DNA of 64,000 nt from Halopseudomonas sp002296055 (GCF_050876985.1 NZ_JBPAPP010000001.1); one strand, 5' to 3'. Positions 1-8,907 are shown, counted from the stretch's first letter. Notes: generated by a model not told the origin, from the letters alone. Program-made: numbers and translations.

Positions 1-248
1 CGCGTCTGGGCTGGGGGCTGGTGTTTCAGCTGCAACCGCTGGACGATGCCGGCAAGCAGGAAGTGCTCAAGCTGCGTGCAGCTCAGCGCGGCCTGCAACT
101 GACCGATGATGTAGCCCGCTACATTCTCAGCCGTGGCGCGCGGGGCATGGGCGAGTTGTTTGCTGCGCTGGAAACGCTGGATCAGGCTTCCTTGCGGGAC
201 CAGCACCGCTTGACGATTCCCTTCGTCAAGCGTGAGATGGGCTGGTAG
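1..248 (+). CDS. hda: DnaA regulatory inactivator Hda, C-terminal part
   Basis: The reading frame is open from base 3 and ends at 248, so the gene enters from the left edge. The visible 81 residues start RLGWGLVFQL and end with KREMGW, matching the AAA+ lid domain of Hda, a DnaA-like protein without a DNA-binding domain. Known role of the family: with the DNA-loaded sliding clamp it promotes ATP hydrolysis by DnaA and so limits re-initiation. The clamp-binding motif and the Walker motifs lie outside the window. The GTG at 21 is internal, not a start. Identification rests on the lid sequence and on the neighbouring gene order. Confidence 0.85.
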   Translation, partial: RLGWGLVFQLQPLDDAGKQEVLKLRAAQRGLQLTDDVARYILSRGARGMGELFAALETLDQASLRDQHRLTIPFVKREMGW

Positions 249-269
249 CGGGCAACAGGCCCCGGGCTT

Positions 270-680
270 TCAGGTTTCGCCGCGGGCAACCCGCTGGGCC
301 TGGAAGCTCCAGCGAATGAAGTACAACGCCGCAACAAAATACAGCACGCTGAAGCCGCTCATCACCAGACCGTACTCCAGCCGTCCCGGCTGAAAGCAGA
401 TCAAAACCCCCTGAATGAAATACAGGTTGATGGCAAAGGCCAGCCAGGCGTGGGTACGCACGTGCGCGGTGATAACGCCGGGCAGGAAGATCAATAGCGG
501 CAACAGCTGCACGCCTATCACGATGACCGGGTTGGCGCCGTGCAGGTCGGCAAACAGCAGGTTGTAACCCAGGATCGACAGCAACAGACCGGCGTAGCCG
601 ATCAGCGCTACCAGGCGACTGACGCGGCAGCGCGGCAGCAGGTAGTCGAGCGAGGGCAGCGGTTTTTTCTTTTTAGCCAC
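270..680 (-). CDS. DUF2069 small inner-membrane protein
   Basis: 136 residues from a GTG at 680 that overlaps the 3-prime end of the upstream flavodoxin-fold gene by 8 bases, so translation is probably coupled. A longer reading frame exists upstream but would lie inside that gene. The protein begins with a Lys-rich stretch (AKKKKP) and then shows about four hydrophobic segments, in line with the DUF2069 family of inner-membrane proteins. No function is known to me. It lies in a minus-strand arsC-wrbA-DUF2069 cluster whose order is typical of Pseudomonas. Confidence 0.8.
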   Translation of the reverse strand: MAKKKKPLPSLDYLLPRCRVSRLVALIGYAGLLLSILGYNLLFADLHGANPVIVIGVQLLPLLIFLPGVITAHVRTHAWLAFAINLYFIQGVLICFQPGRLEYGLVMSGFSVLYFVAALYFIRWSFQAQRVARGET

Positions 681-1287
681 GGGCCTTGGCTCCCGCTGCC
701 AGTTGCTGGCTGAGGTTACCAACCCGCGCGCCCAGTACCCGGCACAGCTGGCTTTCGTGCTCATCCAGGCGGCGTTCGCCCTGGCTGCCGGCGTGGTGAC
801 TGGCGCCGTAAGGCGTGCCGCCACCACGGGTTTCGGTCAGCGCGCTTTCGCTGTAGGGCAGGCCTACCAGCAGCATGCCGTGGTGCAGCAGCGGCAGCTG
901 CATCGACAGCAGTGTCGATTCCTGGCCGCCGTGCAGGCTGGCGGTAGAGGTGAAGACTGCAGCGGGTTTGCCATTCAGGCTGCCGCTCAGCCACAGGCTG
1001 CTGGTGCCGTCGATGAAATATTTGAGCGGCGCGGCCATGTTGCCAAAGCGGGTGGGGCTGCCGAGTATCAGCGCAGAGCACTGCTTGAGGTCGGCTTCGG
1101 TGCAGTAGATGGCGCCATCGGTCGGCACCGGCGGCAGAGCGCTAGTGGTTTCTGGCGCGACCGGTGGCACGGTGCGCAGGCGCGCTTCCATGCCGCTGCT
1201 TTCAACGCCTTCTGCGATCAGTCTGGCCATCTCGGCGGTGGCGCCGTGACGGCTGTAGTAGAGCACCAGAACGTAAGCGTCACTCAT
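673..1287 (-). CDS. wrbA: WrbA-type NAD(P)H:quinone oxidoreductase
   Basis: 204 residues with a flavodoxin-like fold. The FMN phosphate loop is visible near the N-terminus (YYSRHGATAEMA), followed by GSPTRFGNMAAPLKYFID and a STASLHGGQEST segment typical of the type IV quinone oxidoreductase (WrbA) family. Known role of the family: two-electron reduction of quinones in the cytoplasm, protecting from oxidative stress. Its ATG overlaps the arsC stop as ATGA (1284-1287), and its end overlaps the DUF2069 start, so the three genes form a tight operon. Length is normal for the family. Confidence 0.9.
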   Translation of the reverse strand: MSDAYVLVLYYSRHGATAEMARLIAEGVESSGMEARLRTVPPVAPETTSALPPVPTDGAIYCTEADLKQCSALILGSPTRFGNMAAPLKYFIDGTSSLWLSGSLNGKPAAVFTSTASLHGGQESTLLSMQLPLLHHGMLLVGLPYSESALTETRGGGTPYGASHHAGSQGERRLDEHESQLCRVLGARVGNLSQQLAAGAKARG

Positions 1288-1634
1288 GCGAACAGCTCCA
1301 GTACGCGCTCCGGCGGGCGACCGATGACGGCCTTGCCTTCGCGGATCACGATGGGGCGCTCGATCAGCTTCGGATAGTCGGCCATCGCCTGCACCAACTG
1401 GGCCTCGGACAGCTCCGGGTTGGCCAGGTTCAGCTCTTTGTAGGCATCTTCGCCCTTGCGCATCAGCTCGCGTGCGCTCAAGCCCAAGCGTTCGAGCAGC
1501 TCGACCAGGGTGGCGGCATCGGGCGGTGTATCCAGATAACGGATGACCTCGATGTCGGCGCCTTGGGCCTCCAGCAGCTCCAGCGCCTGGCGAGATTTCG
1601 AGCAGCGCGGGTTGTGGTAAATGGTGGTGCTCAT
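1284..1634 (-). CDS. arsC: ArsC-type arsenate reductase (glutaredoxin-dependent family)
   Basis: 116 residues, thioredoxin-fold ArsC family. The N-terminus TTIYHNPRCSKSR contains the active-site cysteine (C11) with the CSKSR context typical of arsenate reductases, and the GRPPERVLELF end is also family-typical. Known role: reduces arsenate to arsenite with glutathione/glutaredoxin. No arsenite efflux gene is nearby, and this chromosomal copy sits in the same place as in other pseudomonads, so its physiological role may be wider than arsenic resistance. First gene of the minus-strand arsC-wrbA-DUF2069 operon. Confidence 0.88.
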   Translation of the reverse strand: MSTTIYHNPRCSKSRQALELLEAQGADIEVIRYLDTPPDAATLVELLERLGLSARELMRKGEDAYKELNLANPELSEAQLVQAMADYPKLIERPIVIREGKAVIGRPPERVLELFA

Positions 1635-1720
1635 CGGTTGTCCTCCGGGGGCGCGGTGGCCTAAGGTTGCGGTTGGGGGTTATTCTAAGCGCTATTGCAC
1701 CAGGCTGTCAGGGAGCAGGA

Positions 1721-2983
1721 ATGCCGCGTCAACTGAACCAGTATCTGCACTTTGGCCGCTATCTGGCGCGCCGCTTTCTGGAAGACAACTGCATCAAGAA
1801 TGCAGCGGCCCTGACCTATACCACGCTGTTTGCGGTGGTGCCGGTAATGACTGTGGCCTATGCGATGCTGGCGGCTATTCCTGCTTTCGATCAGGTTGGT
1901 AGTCAGGTTGAGGCCTTTATTTTCAAGAACTTCCTGCCGGCCAGCGGGGCGGCGCTGCAGCAGCATCTCAGTGCCTTTTCGAGCCAGGCCCGACAGCTGA
2001 CCGGCGTTGGCGTCGCCCTGCTGATGGTCACTGCGTTACTGATGCTAGTGAACATTGAGAAGGCCTTTAACGACATCTGGCGCATCCGCCAGCCCCGTCG
2101 CGGCCTCTCGAGTTTTTTGCTGTATTGGGCGGTGCTCAGCATTGGCCCCTTGTTGCTGGGTGCAGGTTTTGTAGTTAGTACTTATGTAGCCTCCATGTCG
2201 TTTTTTCAGGAAGGCGCCTTTCTGGCGTCGGCCTGGAGCAGCCTGTTGCGGTTTCTGCCTTTGATCCTCAGTATCGCCGCCTTTACCTTGCTGTTTGTAG
2301 CCGTACCCAATACGCGGGTCCCGCTCAAATACGGTGTGGCTGGTGGTGTGCTGGTCGCGTTGCTGTTTGAGGGAGCCAAGGCGTGTTTTGCCCTTTACGT
2401 AAAACTCTTTCCTGGCTATCAGCTGATCTACGGCGCTTTTGCTGCGGTGCCCCTGTTTTTGCTTTGGATTTATGTCAGCTGGCTGATCATTCTGCTGGGC
2501 GCAGAGCTGGTCAGTAACATGGGCAACGGTTCCGCCTGGCGGCGTCCGGAGTACCCCTGGATGATCAATCTACTGGTGTTGCTGCGGCTGTTCCTGCGCG
2601 CTCAGCAGCAAGGTGTGCAGGTGGATTTGGCGCGGGTAAACGGTAGCGGCTGGTTGATGCATGAAGAGTTGTGGCTGCAACTGACCGACTGGCTGGAGGG
2701 TGAAGCGCTGATCACCCGGACCCAGGGTGGGGCCTTTGTGTTGTGCCGTGATCTGGATCAGGTTGAGCTTAGCCATGTGCTCGAGCGCATGCCGGAGCCG
2801 CCGCTGACCCACGAAGCATTGCCGGCGGCGCTGGCGGGTGACCACGGCTGGTTTGCGCCGTTCAGTGAGGCGCTGGGTAATGCAGATAAGGCGCGCCGTG
2901 AGGCGCTGCGTGGCAGTGTCAAATACTGGCTGCTTAGCGATAGCCTGGTTGCCTCGCCCGTGCCGTCGTCGGAGGGCAAATGA
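1721..2983 (+). CDS. YihY/BrkB family inner-membrane protein
   Basis: 420 residues from the ATG at 1721, preceded by a purine-rich ribosome site (GGGAGCAGGA, 1711-1720). A start further upstream in frame is possible but has no such site. The N-terminal 290 residues contain about six membrane segments, with family-typical stretches such as CIKNAAALTYTTLFAVVP and YVSWLIILLGAEL. The C-terminal ~130 residues are soluble and probably winged-helix-like. YihY/BrkB proteins were once annotated as ribonuclease BN, which is wrong; their true role is unknown. The stop overlaps the next gene (ATGA), so it is probably co-transcribed with the thioredoxin-like gene and acylphosphatase. Confidence 0.85.
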   Translation: MPRQLNQYLHFGRYLARRFLEDNCIKNAAALTYTTLFAVVPVMTVAYAMLAAIPAFDQVGSQVEAFIFKNFLPASGAALQQHLSAFSSQARQLTGVGVALLMVTALLMLVNIEKAFNDIWRIRQPRRGLSSFLLYWAVLSIGPLLLGAGFVVSTYVASMSFFQEGAFLASAWSSLLRFLPLILSIAAFTLLFVAVPNTRVPLKYGVAGGVLVALLFEGAKACFALYVKLFPGYQLIYGAFAAVPLFLLWIYVSWLIILLGAELVSNMGNGSAWRRPEYPWMINLLVLLRLFLRAQQQGVQVDLARVNGSGWLMHEELWLQLTDWLEGEALITRTQGGAFVLCRDLDQVELSHVLERMPEPPLTHEALPAALAGDHGWFAPFSEALGNADKARREALRGSVKYWLLSDSLVASPVPSSEGK

Positions 2984-3435
2984 GAAGGATATCCTTGTGG
3001 ACGCTGTGTGTTCTGCTTGTGGCCTGTGACAGCGCTGGGCCATGGCGTGACCAACACGGTCGCGCGTTGGATACGGCGGCCCTGAGCCAGGGGCGGGTGT
3101 TGGTGAACTATTGGGCCGAGTGGTGCGGCCCCTGCCGCGATGAGCTGCCGGAGCTTAACCGTTTGGCTGCGGAGTTGCCGCCGGGCAGCGTTGTTGGGGT
3201 TGATTACGACGGTGCTACCGGTGATCAGCTGCGGCAAACCAGTGATCGAATGGGAATCGCTTTCCCGGTGTTGGGCAGCGATTTTGTGCAGGATTTTCAG
3301 TTGCCCCGGCCGGCGGTTCTGCCGACGACCTATCTGCTGGATGCCGATGGCCAGATTGTCGAAACGCTACAGGGGCCTCAGCATTACGAGATACTGCGGC
3401 CAAAAATGACCCCAACAGCAAGGATCAGTGAATGA
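2980..3435 (+). CDS. TlpA-like thioredoxin-fold lipoprotein
   Basis: 151 residues. The N-terminus has a short hydrophobic stretch ending in a lipobox (LVAC, C16), so the protein is probably anchored to a membrane facing the periplasm. A thioredoxin active site WCGPC is at residues 48-52 (C49, C52), and the cis-proline region is seen as VLPTTYLLD. Known role of the family: thiol-disulfide exchange in the periplasm, for example in cytochrome c maturation or disulfide repair. It overlaps the upstream YihY gene and the downstream acylphosphatase gene by ATGA junctions at both ends. Confidence 0.85.
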   Translation: MRRISLWTLCVLLVACDSAGPWRDQHGRALDTAALSQGRVLVNYWAEWCGPCRDELPELNRLAAELPPGSVVGVDYDGATGDQLRQTSDRMGIAFPVLGSDFVQDFQLPRPAVLPTTYLLDADGQIVETLQGPQHYEILRPKMTPTARISE

Positions 3436-3707
3436 GCGATATTTGTGTGCAGGGTAAGGTGTTTGGTGTGGTTCAGGGTGTTGGTTTTCGTCAGTCCACC
3501 GTGCGCGAGGCTAACCGCCTAGGTATCTCTGGCTGGGTACGCAACGATGACGACGGCAGCGTTAGCCTGCTGCTCTGTGGCTCGGAAGATGCGCTTGACG
3601 CCATGACGGCCTGGTTGCGCCGCGGCCCACCCGCAGCGAAGGTCGAGCGGGTCGAGCTTGCGGGTTGCCTGTGGCAGGATATTGCCGGTTTCGCGCAGCT
3701 TGGCTAG
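3432..3707 (+). CDS. acyP: Acylphosphatase
   Basis: 91 residues, normal for acylphosphatases. The signature VQGVGFR carries the catalytic arginine (R20) and GWVRNDDDGSV carries the catalytic asparagine (N38). Known activity: hydrolysis of carboxyl-phosphate bonds such as acetyl phosphate or 1,3-bisphosphoglycerate in the cytoplasm. The start overlaps the stop of the thioredoxin-like gene (ATGA at 3432). It is last in the three-gene plus-strand cluster and converges on the transglycosylase gene. Confidence 0.92.
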   Translation: MSDICVQGKVFGVVQGVGFRQSTVREANRLGISGWVRNDDDGSVSLLLCGSEDALDAMTAWLRRGPPAAKVERVELAGCLWQDIAGFAQLG

Positions 3708-3763
3708 AGGCGAGTGCAATGCGGCGGTCACCTCGCCATGGCCACGGCGGGAGGCAGCCGATC

Positions 3764-4339
3764 TTACGGCGTGACGTACCAGTAGCTGTACCAGTAATCC
3801 AGCACCTTGTCCGGGTAGCGGTTGCTGCCCAAGCTGCCGTTGTAGCGAGCCAGCGCCCGGCGCAGGTTGCCGTTTTCCTTATCCAGGTAGAACTTGAGAA
3901 TGGCGCAGCCGTATTGCAGGTTGGTTGCCAGATCGATCAGGTTATCGTCCGGGCGCCCAATCTCCGCCTTCCAGAAAGGCATGACCTGCATCACACCCTG
4001 GGCGCCTACGTAGGACAAGGCGTAAGGGTCGAAAAGACTTTCCACATGCATCACGGCCAGCACCAGGTCGGGTTTCAGGCCAGCCCGGGTGGCGGCTTGA
4101 TGCACCAGGCGCAATAGCCGCAGGCGCTGCTGTTCGTCGCGAATGTAGGGCGTCATTCGGGTCGACATGTCGAGCAGCCAGACTTCCGCATCAAAGCGGT
4201 CGTGAAAGCTGTCGGCCCGCGCGATGGCCTGCCTTAGCTCGGCCCGCAGCTCCGGATCAACCGGTGGTGCCGAGGGACTGGCCCCGGCCGGCGAGGCGGC
4301 AAGTCCGATCAGCAGGAGCAGCACTATCCCTGTGCGCAT
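3764..4339 (-). CDS. Lytic transglycosylase (SLT family), secreted
   Basis: 191 residues. A clear signal peptide (MRTGIVLLLLIGLAASPAGA) leads to a periplasmic protein. The SLT domain is seen from about residue 75: VMHVESLFDPYALS contains the catalytic glutamate (E100), followed by GAQGVMQVMP and LATNLQYG, and RALARYNGSLG near the end, all typical of family 1 lytic transglycosylases. Known activity: cleaves peptidoglycan glycan strands producing 1,6-anhydroMurNAc. The gene begins 3 bases after the stop of the upstream lipoprotein gene, so proS, lipoprotein and transglycosylase are probably co-transcribed. Confidence 0.88.
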   Translation of the reverse strand: MRTGIVLLLLIGLAASPAGASPSAPPVDPELRAELRQAIARADSFHDRFDAEVWLLDMSTRMTPYIRDEQQRLRLLRLVHQAATRAGLKPDLVLAVMHVESLFDPYALSYVGAQGVMQVMPFWKAEIGRPDDNLIDLATNLQYGCAILKFYLDKENGNLRRALARYNGSLGSNRYPDKVLDYWYSYWYVTP

Positions 4340-4342
4340 GGG

Positions 4343-5050
4343 TTATTCCTGTGGCGTAGCGGCGTTATCCAGCGCCTGAACGAACTCACCTTGCAGGTGC
4401 GGGTCGCCCGTGGTCAGCAGAATCAGCATGTTTTCCAGTTGGCTGGCCTCTTCCTTTAGACCAAGCTCGCGCAGGCGCTCGATGCGGTCAACCCACTGTT
4501 CTACGTCGTCTTCTTCGAGGTTGTCGTAGATCAGCTCTGAAGCTTCATGCAGCACGCTGCGCAGTTCTCGGTCGACCAGTAGGGTAGCTTCAGCGTGGAC
4601 TTCCGGCGTGGCGCGTGCGTCCAGCTCTACGACTCGAAGCTGGTCGAAGTCTACTGGCACGATGTCCTCGTCCAGCAGGTTTAAGCGCAGTTGGCCGTCG
4701 TTATCGGTTTGTCGGGTGACGGCCAGTTCGCCCAGCTGAATGGTGAGTGTGCGGTCTGCCCAAGGCAGGGTCTGGTATTGGCGATGCTCATCTTGCAGGG
4801 TGCCCTGGCCGTCGTACTGACGGATGCTGAACAGCCGGCTTTCAGTCACGCGAATGCTGCGGTGTGGCGTGTCCATGACCAGCGGCTCACCGACTTCGAT
4901 ATGCAGGCTGTGGCTCAGCAATTCACGCTCGATCTTGGGCGCACTGGCGCTGTCAGGAGCTGGTGCTGTGCTGCATGCCTGCAGCAGGCCCAGCACGGCG
5001 CCCGCACCAAGCAGGCGGGCGCTTCGTGGAGAAACGACTGTGTGCATCAT
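4343..5050 (-). CDS. Hypothetical outer-membrane-type lipoprotein
   Basis: 235 residues. The N-terminus has basic residues, a hydrophobic core and a lipobox ending at Cys26 (GLLQAC), so it is predicted to be a lipoprotein. The rest is soluble and acidic, with a beta-rich middle and a Glu/Leu-rich helical C-terminus (ELIYDNLEEDDVEQWVDRIERL). I do not recognise a functional domain. Its ATG shares a base with the proS stop (TGATG), showing translational coupling, and the following transglycosylase gene starts 3 bases after its stop. The pairing suggests an envelope role, but that is only inference. Confidence 0.75.
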   Translation of the reverse strand: MMHTVVSPRSARLLGAGAVLGLLQACSTAPAPDSASAPKIERELLSHSLHIEVGEPLVMDTPHRSIRVTESRLFSIRQYDGQGTLQDEHRQYQTLPWADRTLTIQLGELAVTRQTDNDGQLRLNLLDEDIVPVDFDQLRVVELDARATPEVHAEATLLVDRELRSVLHEASELIYDNLEEDDVEQWVDRIERLRELGLKEEASQLENMLILLTTGDPHLQGEFVQALDNAATPQE

Positions 5051-6783
5051 CAGTTGGCCTGTACGCGCTCCAGCAGGTGCTGAAGCATTTGCTCGGCCGC
5101 GACAGTCGTGGCGTCCTGATCCCGGCGGTACTTGTATTCCACCTGGCCCTCAGCCAGGCCGCGATCGCTGATCACAACGCGGTGCGGAATGCCGATCAGG
5201 TCCATGTCAGCAAATTTCACACCGGGGCTGGTCTTCTTGTCGCGGTCGTCCAGCAACACGTCAACGCCAGCGGCCTGCAGGCCTTCGTAGAGTGCCATAG
5301 TGGCTTGCTGCACGGCTTCGGAGCTTTCCATCTTCATCGGTACCAGTGCGACCTGGAACGGCGCCAGTGCGTCCGGCCAGAGGATGCCCCGCTCGTCGTA
5401 GTTTTGCTCGATAGCGGCTGCGACCACACGGGACACGCCGATGCCGTAGCAGCCCATGGTCAGCAGCTGAGTCTTGCCTTGCTCGTTCAGCACGTTGCAG
5501 TTCATGGCTTCGCTGTACTTCTTGCCCAGCTGGAAGATGTGACCTACTTCGATACCGCGCTTGATGCTCAGCGTGCCTTCGCCATCCGGGCTGCTGTCGC
5601 CTTCAACGACATTGCGTAGATCTGCGGTCTGGTCGCAGTGGGCATCGCGCTCCCAGTTGACGCCAGTGTAGTGCTTGCCGTCGACGTTGGCGCCGCAGAC
5701 AAAGTCGGCCAGATGCGCGGCACTGTGGTCGGCGATAACGGTGATCGGCAGCTTGACCGGGCCAATGGAGCCGGGTTTGCAGCCGATGGTGTTGATGATC
5801 TGCGCCTCGCTGGCGAAGGTCAGGGGAGCGTGCACTTGGGGCAAGTGCTCGGCCTTGATCTCGTTCAGCTCGTGATCGCCGCGCAGCACCAGTGCAACCA
5901 GCGGCTGCGTTTCGCCTTCCTCGGCAGCGCCCAGCACGATCAGGGTCTTGACCGATTGTTCAGGCGGCAGTTGCAGAAACTCGCTGACCGCAGCGATGGT
6001 CACCTGATTGGGGGTGTCGACCAGCGTCAGCTCCTGGCTGGCAGCGGGGCGGTTGCCCTGGGGCAGTTGGGCGGTGGCCTTCTCCATATTGGCGGCATAG
6101 CTGCCGCTGGAGGAAAACACGATGGCGTCCTCGCCGGAGTCTGCCAATACGTGAAACTCGTGGGAGCCTTCGCCGCCGATTGAGCCGTTGTCAGCAACCA
6201 CCGGGCGGAACTCCAGACCGAGGCGGCTGAAAATGTTGCAGTAGGCCTGATACATGCCGTCGTAGGTCTGCTGCAGCGATTCCTGGGTCAGGTGGAAGGA
6301 GTAGGCGTCCTTCATTAGAAACTCGCGGCCACGCATCAGGCCGAAGCGCGGGCGGATTTCGTCGCGGAATTTGGTTTGAATCTGGTACATGTTGATCGGC
6401 AGCTGTTTGTAGCTGGTGATCTCGTTGCGTGCCAGGTCGGTGATGACCTCCTCGTGAGTCGGGCCGACACAGAACTCGCGGTCGTGGCGATCTTTAAGGC
6501 GCAGCAGCTCGGGGCCGTACTGTTCCCAGCGACCGGACTCCTGCCACAGCTCGGCAGGCTGAATGGCGGGCATCAGCACTTCCAGTGCGCCGGCCTTGTC
6601 CATCTCGTCACGTACCACAGCCTCTACCTTGCGCAACACGCGCAGGCCCATTGGCAGCCAGGTGTACAGGCCCGACGCGATCTTGCGGATCATGCCGGCA
6701 CGGAGCATCAGCTGGTGGCTGATGACGGTGGCGTCCGAGGGGGTTTCCTTGAGGGTGGAAATCAGATATTGGCTGGTACGCAT
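5050..6783 (-). CDS. proS: Prolyl-tRNA synthetase (bacterial type)
   Basis: 577 residues from the ATG at 6783; the open frame extends 34 codons further upstream, but MRTSQYLISTLKETP is the conserved family N-terminus. Class II motifs are visible (motif 2 around KFRDEIRPRFGLMRGREFLMKDAYSFH; motif 3 GCYGIGVSRVVAAAIEQ). The YbaK-like editing insertion between motifs 2 and 3, which hydrolyses Ala-tRNA(Pro), accounts for the long middle part. Known role: charges tRNA(Pro) in the cytoplasm. Downstream lipoprotein and transglycosylase genes are coupled to it. Confidence 0.97.
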   Translation of the reverse strand: MRTSQYLISTLKETPSDATVISHQLMLRAGMIRKIASGLYTWLPMGLRVLRKVEAVVRDEMDKAGALEVLMPAIQPAELWQESGRWEQYGPELLRLKDRHDREFCVGPTHEEVITDLARNEITSYKQLPINMYQIQTKFRDEIRPRFGLMRGREFLMKDAYSFHLTQESLQQTYDGMYQAYCNIFSRLGLEFRPVVADNGSIGGEGSHEFHVLADSGEDAIVFSSSGSYAANMEKATAQLPQGNRPAASQELTLVDTPNQVTIAAVSEFLQLPPEQSVKTLIVLGAAEEGETQPLVALVLRGDHELNEIKAEHLPQVHAPLTFASEAQIINTIGCKPGSIGPVKLPITVIADHSAAHLADFVCGANVDGKHYTGVNWERDAHCDQTADLRNVVEGDSSPDGEGTLSIKRGIEVGHIFQLGKKYSEAMNCNVLNEQGKTQLLTMGCYGIGVSRVVAAAIEQNYDERGILWPDALAPFQVALVPMKMESSEAVQQATMALYEGLQAAGVDVLLDDRDKKTSPGVKFADMDLIGIPHRVVISDRGLAEGQVEYKYRRDQDATTVAAEQMLQHLLERVQAN

Positions 6784-6895
6784 GAGCAAGTCAGGTCCTG
6801 AGCAGAGACGGGCAGAATGGGCGCTATTGTACGATTGTGCCGTTGCAGCGTACAGCCCGTGGGTCAGGCTGCTGGCGTTGACCAACGGGCAACAA

Positions 6896-6919
6896 AAAAC
6901 CCGGCCGAGGCCGGGTTTT
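6896..6919 (-). terminator. Rho-independent terminator of oprD
   Basis: A perfect inverted repeat with 11-bp arms (AAAACCCGGCC / GGCCGGGTTTT, 2-base loop) lies just downstream of the oprD stop. Read on the minus strand, the GC-rich stem is followed by a run of Ts. It separates oprD from proS. Confidence 0.85.
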
Positions 6920-6938
6920 CTGGTGCTGCCTGGGCTGC

Positions 6939-8198
6939 TTAGAGCAGGGTCCAGGTGTAACCGACGATCAGACGGTTCTCGTCGATGTCACCGCCGTCCA
7001 GGTTGATGTCCTGGCGGACAGTGGCGTTACGCCAGCGGATGTCGACACCTTCAAAGAAGCCAGCCGGTACAACGTAGCGCAGCTCAACATCGCGCTCCCA
7101 GCGAGAATCGCGGTTTACGCCTGCGTGCTGTGCAGAGTTGGTATCGATGTCGGTACCAGCGATGTAACGGGTCATGAAGGTCAGGCCAGGAATGCCCCAG
7201 CCAGCGAGGTCGTAGTCATAGCGAGCCTGGTACGACTTTTCGTCGACGCCGTTGAAGTCAGCATACTGTACCGAGTTGGCCAGATAGATCTCGCTGTCAG
7301 TGTACTGATAGCGGCCATCACCATTCATCTGCTGGTAGGCAACGCCGAAGGCGTGGTTGCCAGCATTCAGGGTCAGAGCCAGGGAGGCTGCCTGGTTGTC
7401 AAACTCGTTGCCGTCAGCAGCATCTTCGTCGCTAGTGTCGTAGTAGGCGAAGTTGGTGTTCAGGCTGGTGCCTTCGGTCAGCGGAACGGTCCAGTCAAAC
7501 CCGGCGAAGCCGCGGTTGTAGGACTCTTCGCTCTTGGCACCGTACAGGGAGACACTGAAGTTGTCGGTGAAGTCGTAGCTACCACCGGCGTAGGTCAGGT
7601 CTTCATCCAGCAGCAGACCGCCTTCGCGTTCGCCGGAACCGTTGCGTTCGCCGCGATCGGTCATGCGACCGGCTTCAACAAACAGGCCGTCAATCGAGCT
7701 GTTGGTGATGCTGTAGCCTTCGTAGTGGCTGGGCAGCAGGCGGACGTCATCGTAAGTGATAACCGGGTTGGACAGCATGTGCATGCCGTAACGCAGGATG
7801 GTGTCATCCAGGATGGCCATTTTCAGAGCGCCACGGATTTCCATGTATTCGCTCTTGGCGCTGCCATCGTTGTACTGCGGCAGCAGGCCAGTGCCGGAAC
7901 GGTCCGGGCTACTGTCCAGCTTGATGCCTTCCTGAGCCATAACGTCCGCACCGAAACCGATCGGGCCCTTGGTGTAACCGGACTCGAAGTTCAGCAGGAA
8001 GCTGGTGGCTGTCTCATCGGCTTTGCTTTGGCCGACGTCATCACGAAAATCGCGGTTGAAGTACAGGGTGCGGTTGTACATGGTGGCGGTTGCGCCTTCG
8101 ACAAAACCTTCACCCTCTGCCATCGCCTGGGAGGCCAGCAGGCCGTTGCCCGCAGCTACTGCCAATGCAAGCGAACTCCATTTAACTGCGTTCTTCAT
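6939..8198 (-). CDS. oprD: OprD-family outer-membrane porin
   Basis: 419 residues with a signal peptide ending near ASQAMA (residues 1-27). The mature protein begins with the OprD-family hallmark GFVEGATATMYNRTLYFNRDFR and shows alternating beta-strand pattern to the C-terminal YTWTLL, with an aromatic/hydrophobic end suited to the BAM machinery. Known role of the family: 18-strand substrate-specific channels for basic amino acids, small peptides or carboxylates. The gene stands alone between terminators, next to proS, at the same relative place as oprD in P. aeruginosa. Which substrate it takes cannot be read from the sequence. Confidence 0.9.
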   Translation of the reverse strand: MKNAVKWSSLALAVAAGNGLLASQAMAEGEGFVEGATATMYNRTLYFNRDFRDDVGQSKADETATSFLLNFESGYTKGPIGFGADVMAQEGIKLDSSPDRSGTGLLPQYNDGSAKSEYMEIRGALKMAILDDTILRYGMHMLSNPVITYDDVRLLPSHYEGYSITNSSIDGLFVEAGRMTDRGERNGSGEREGGLLLDEDLTYAGGSYDFTDNFSVSLYGAKSEESYNRGFAGFDWTVPLTEGTSLNTNFAYYDTSDEDAADGNEFDNQAASLALTLNAGNHAFGVAYQQMNGDGRYQYTDSEIYLANSVQYADFNGVDEKSYQARYDYDLAGWGIPGLTFMTRYIAGTDIDTNSAQHAGVNRDSRWERDVELRYVVPAGFFEGVDIRWRNATVRQDINLDGGDIDENRLIVGYTWTLL

Positions 8199-8475
8199 TG
8201 TGTGCTCCTTTGATTAAAAGAAAACCTTGAGGCGCCAAACCGGGCCTGGCTTCTTGTTTTCGCAGTACATTAAAGCATCTGTGCGTAAACTACGAAAGCA
8301 AGCGCCTGAAAAAACAGCGTCTTGTCGATGGATGTTTATAATTTATTGCAAGCAAAATGGCGAGCCCCGACGTGCGGATTTATGCACGCTATGTGCGTAA
8401 ATACCGAAATTTTAAAGTTGTCGTCGGCGGATGAGACGGTTTTTTAACTTGTTGCGTCAAATCGAGGTGAGTTGC

Positions 8476-8907
8476 ATGTTTGAGTTGCACCCGCAGTTGC
8501 AGGCGGACTGTCTGGTAGTTGGTGATTTTCCGTTAAGTCGCCTGCTGCTACTTAATGATAAGCATTATCCCTGGTTTGTTCTGGTTCCGCGCCGGCAGGG
8601 CTTGCGTGAGGTGTTTGAGCTTGGCGCGCAGGATCGAGCCCAGTTCCACAGCGAGTCAGATCGGCTGGCCGAATTGCTGAGTGCCGAGTTTAAGGCGGAT
8701 AAAATGAATGTCGCAGCGCTGGGTAATATGGTGCCTCAGTTGCATGTGCACCATGTTGTTCGCTTTCGCAACGACGCGGCATGGCCTGCGCCTGTGTGGG
8801 GCAAAGTGCCGGCGACCCCTTATTCTGAGCCAGAGTTGGCAGCCATGTTGGCGCGGGCTAGAGCTTTGCTTGCCGACGAACTGGAGTTTGTTGAGGTGCA
8901 ATCGTGA
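8476..8907 (+). CDS. HIT-family protein with Gln in the histidine-triad motif
   Basis: 143 residues from the ATG at 8476, which has a good ribosome site (GAGGTGA, 8464-8470). A start at 8431 is in frame but less well placed. The protein resembles the HIT domain family: LLLNDKHYPWFVLVPRR near the N-terminus and MNVAALGNMVPQLHVHHVVRF near residue 85. The usual first histidine of the triad is replaced by glutamine (QLHVHH), a pattern seen in diadenosine tetraphosphate hydrolase-like members. Its stop overlaps slyX (GTGA). Confidence 0.85.
   Translation: MFELHPQLQADCLVVGDFPLSRLLLLNDKHYPWFVLVPRRQGLREVFELGAQDRAQFHSESDRLAELLSAEFKADKMNVAALGNMVPQLHVHHVVRFRNDAAWPAPVWGKVPATPYSEPELAAMLARARALLADELEFVEVQS

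Noticed and set aside
7125..8213. Plus-strand frame opposite oprD
   Set aside because: OprD on the other strand is complete with signal peptide and terminator; this is a shadow.
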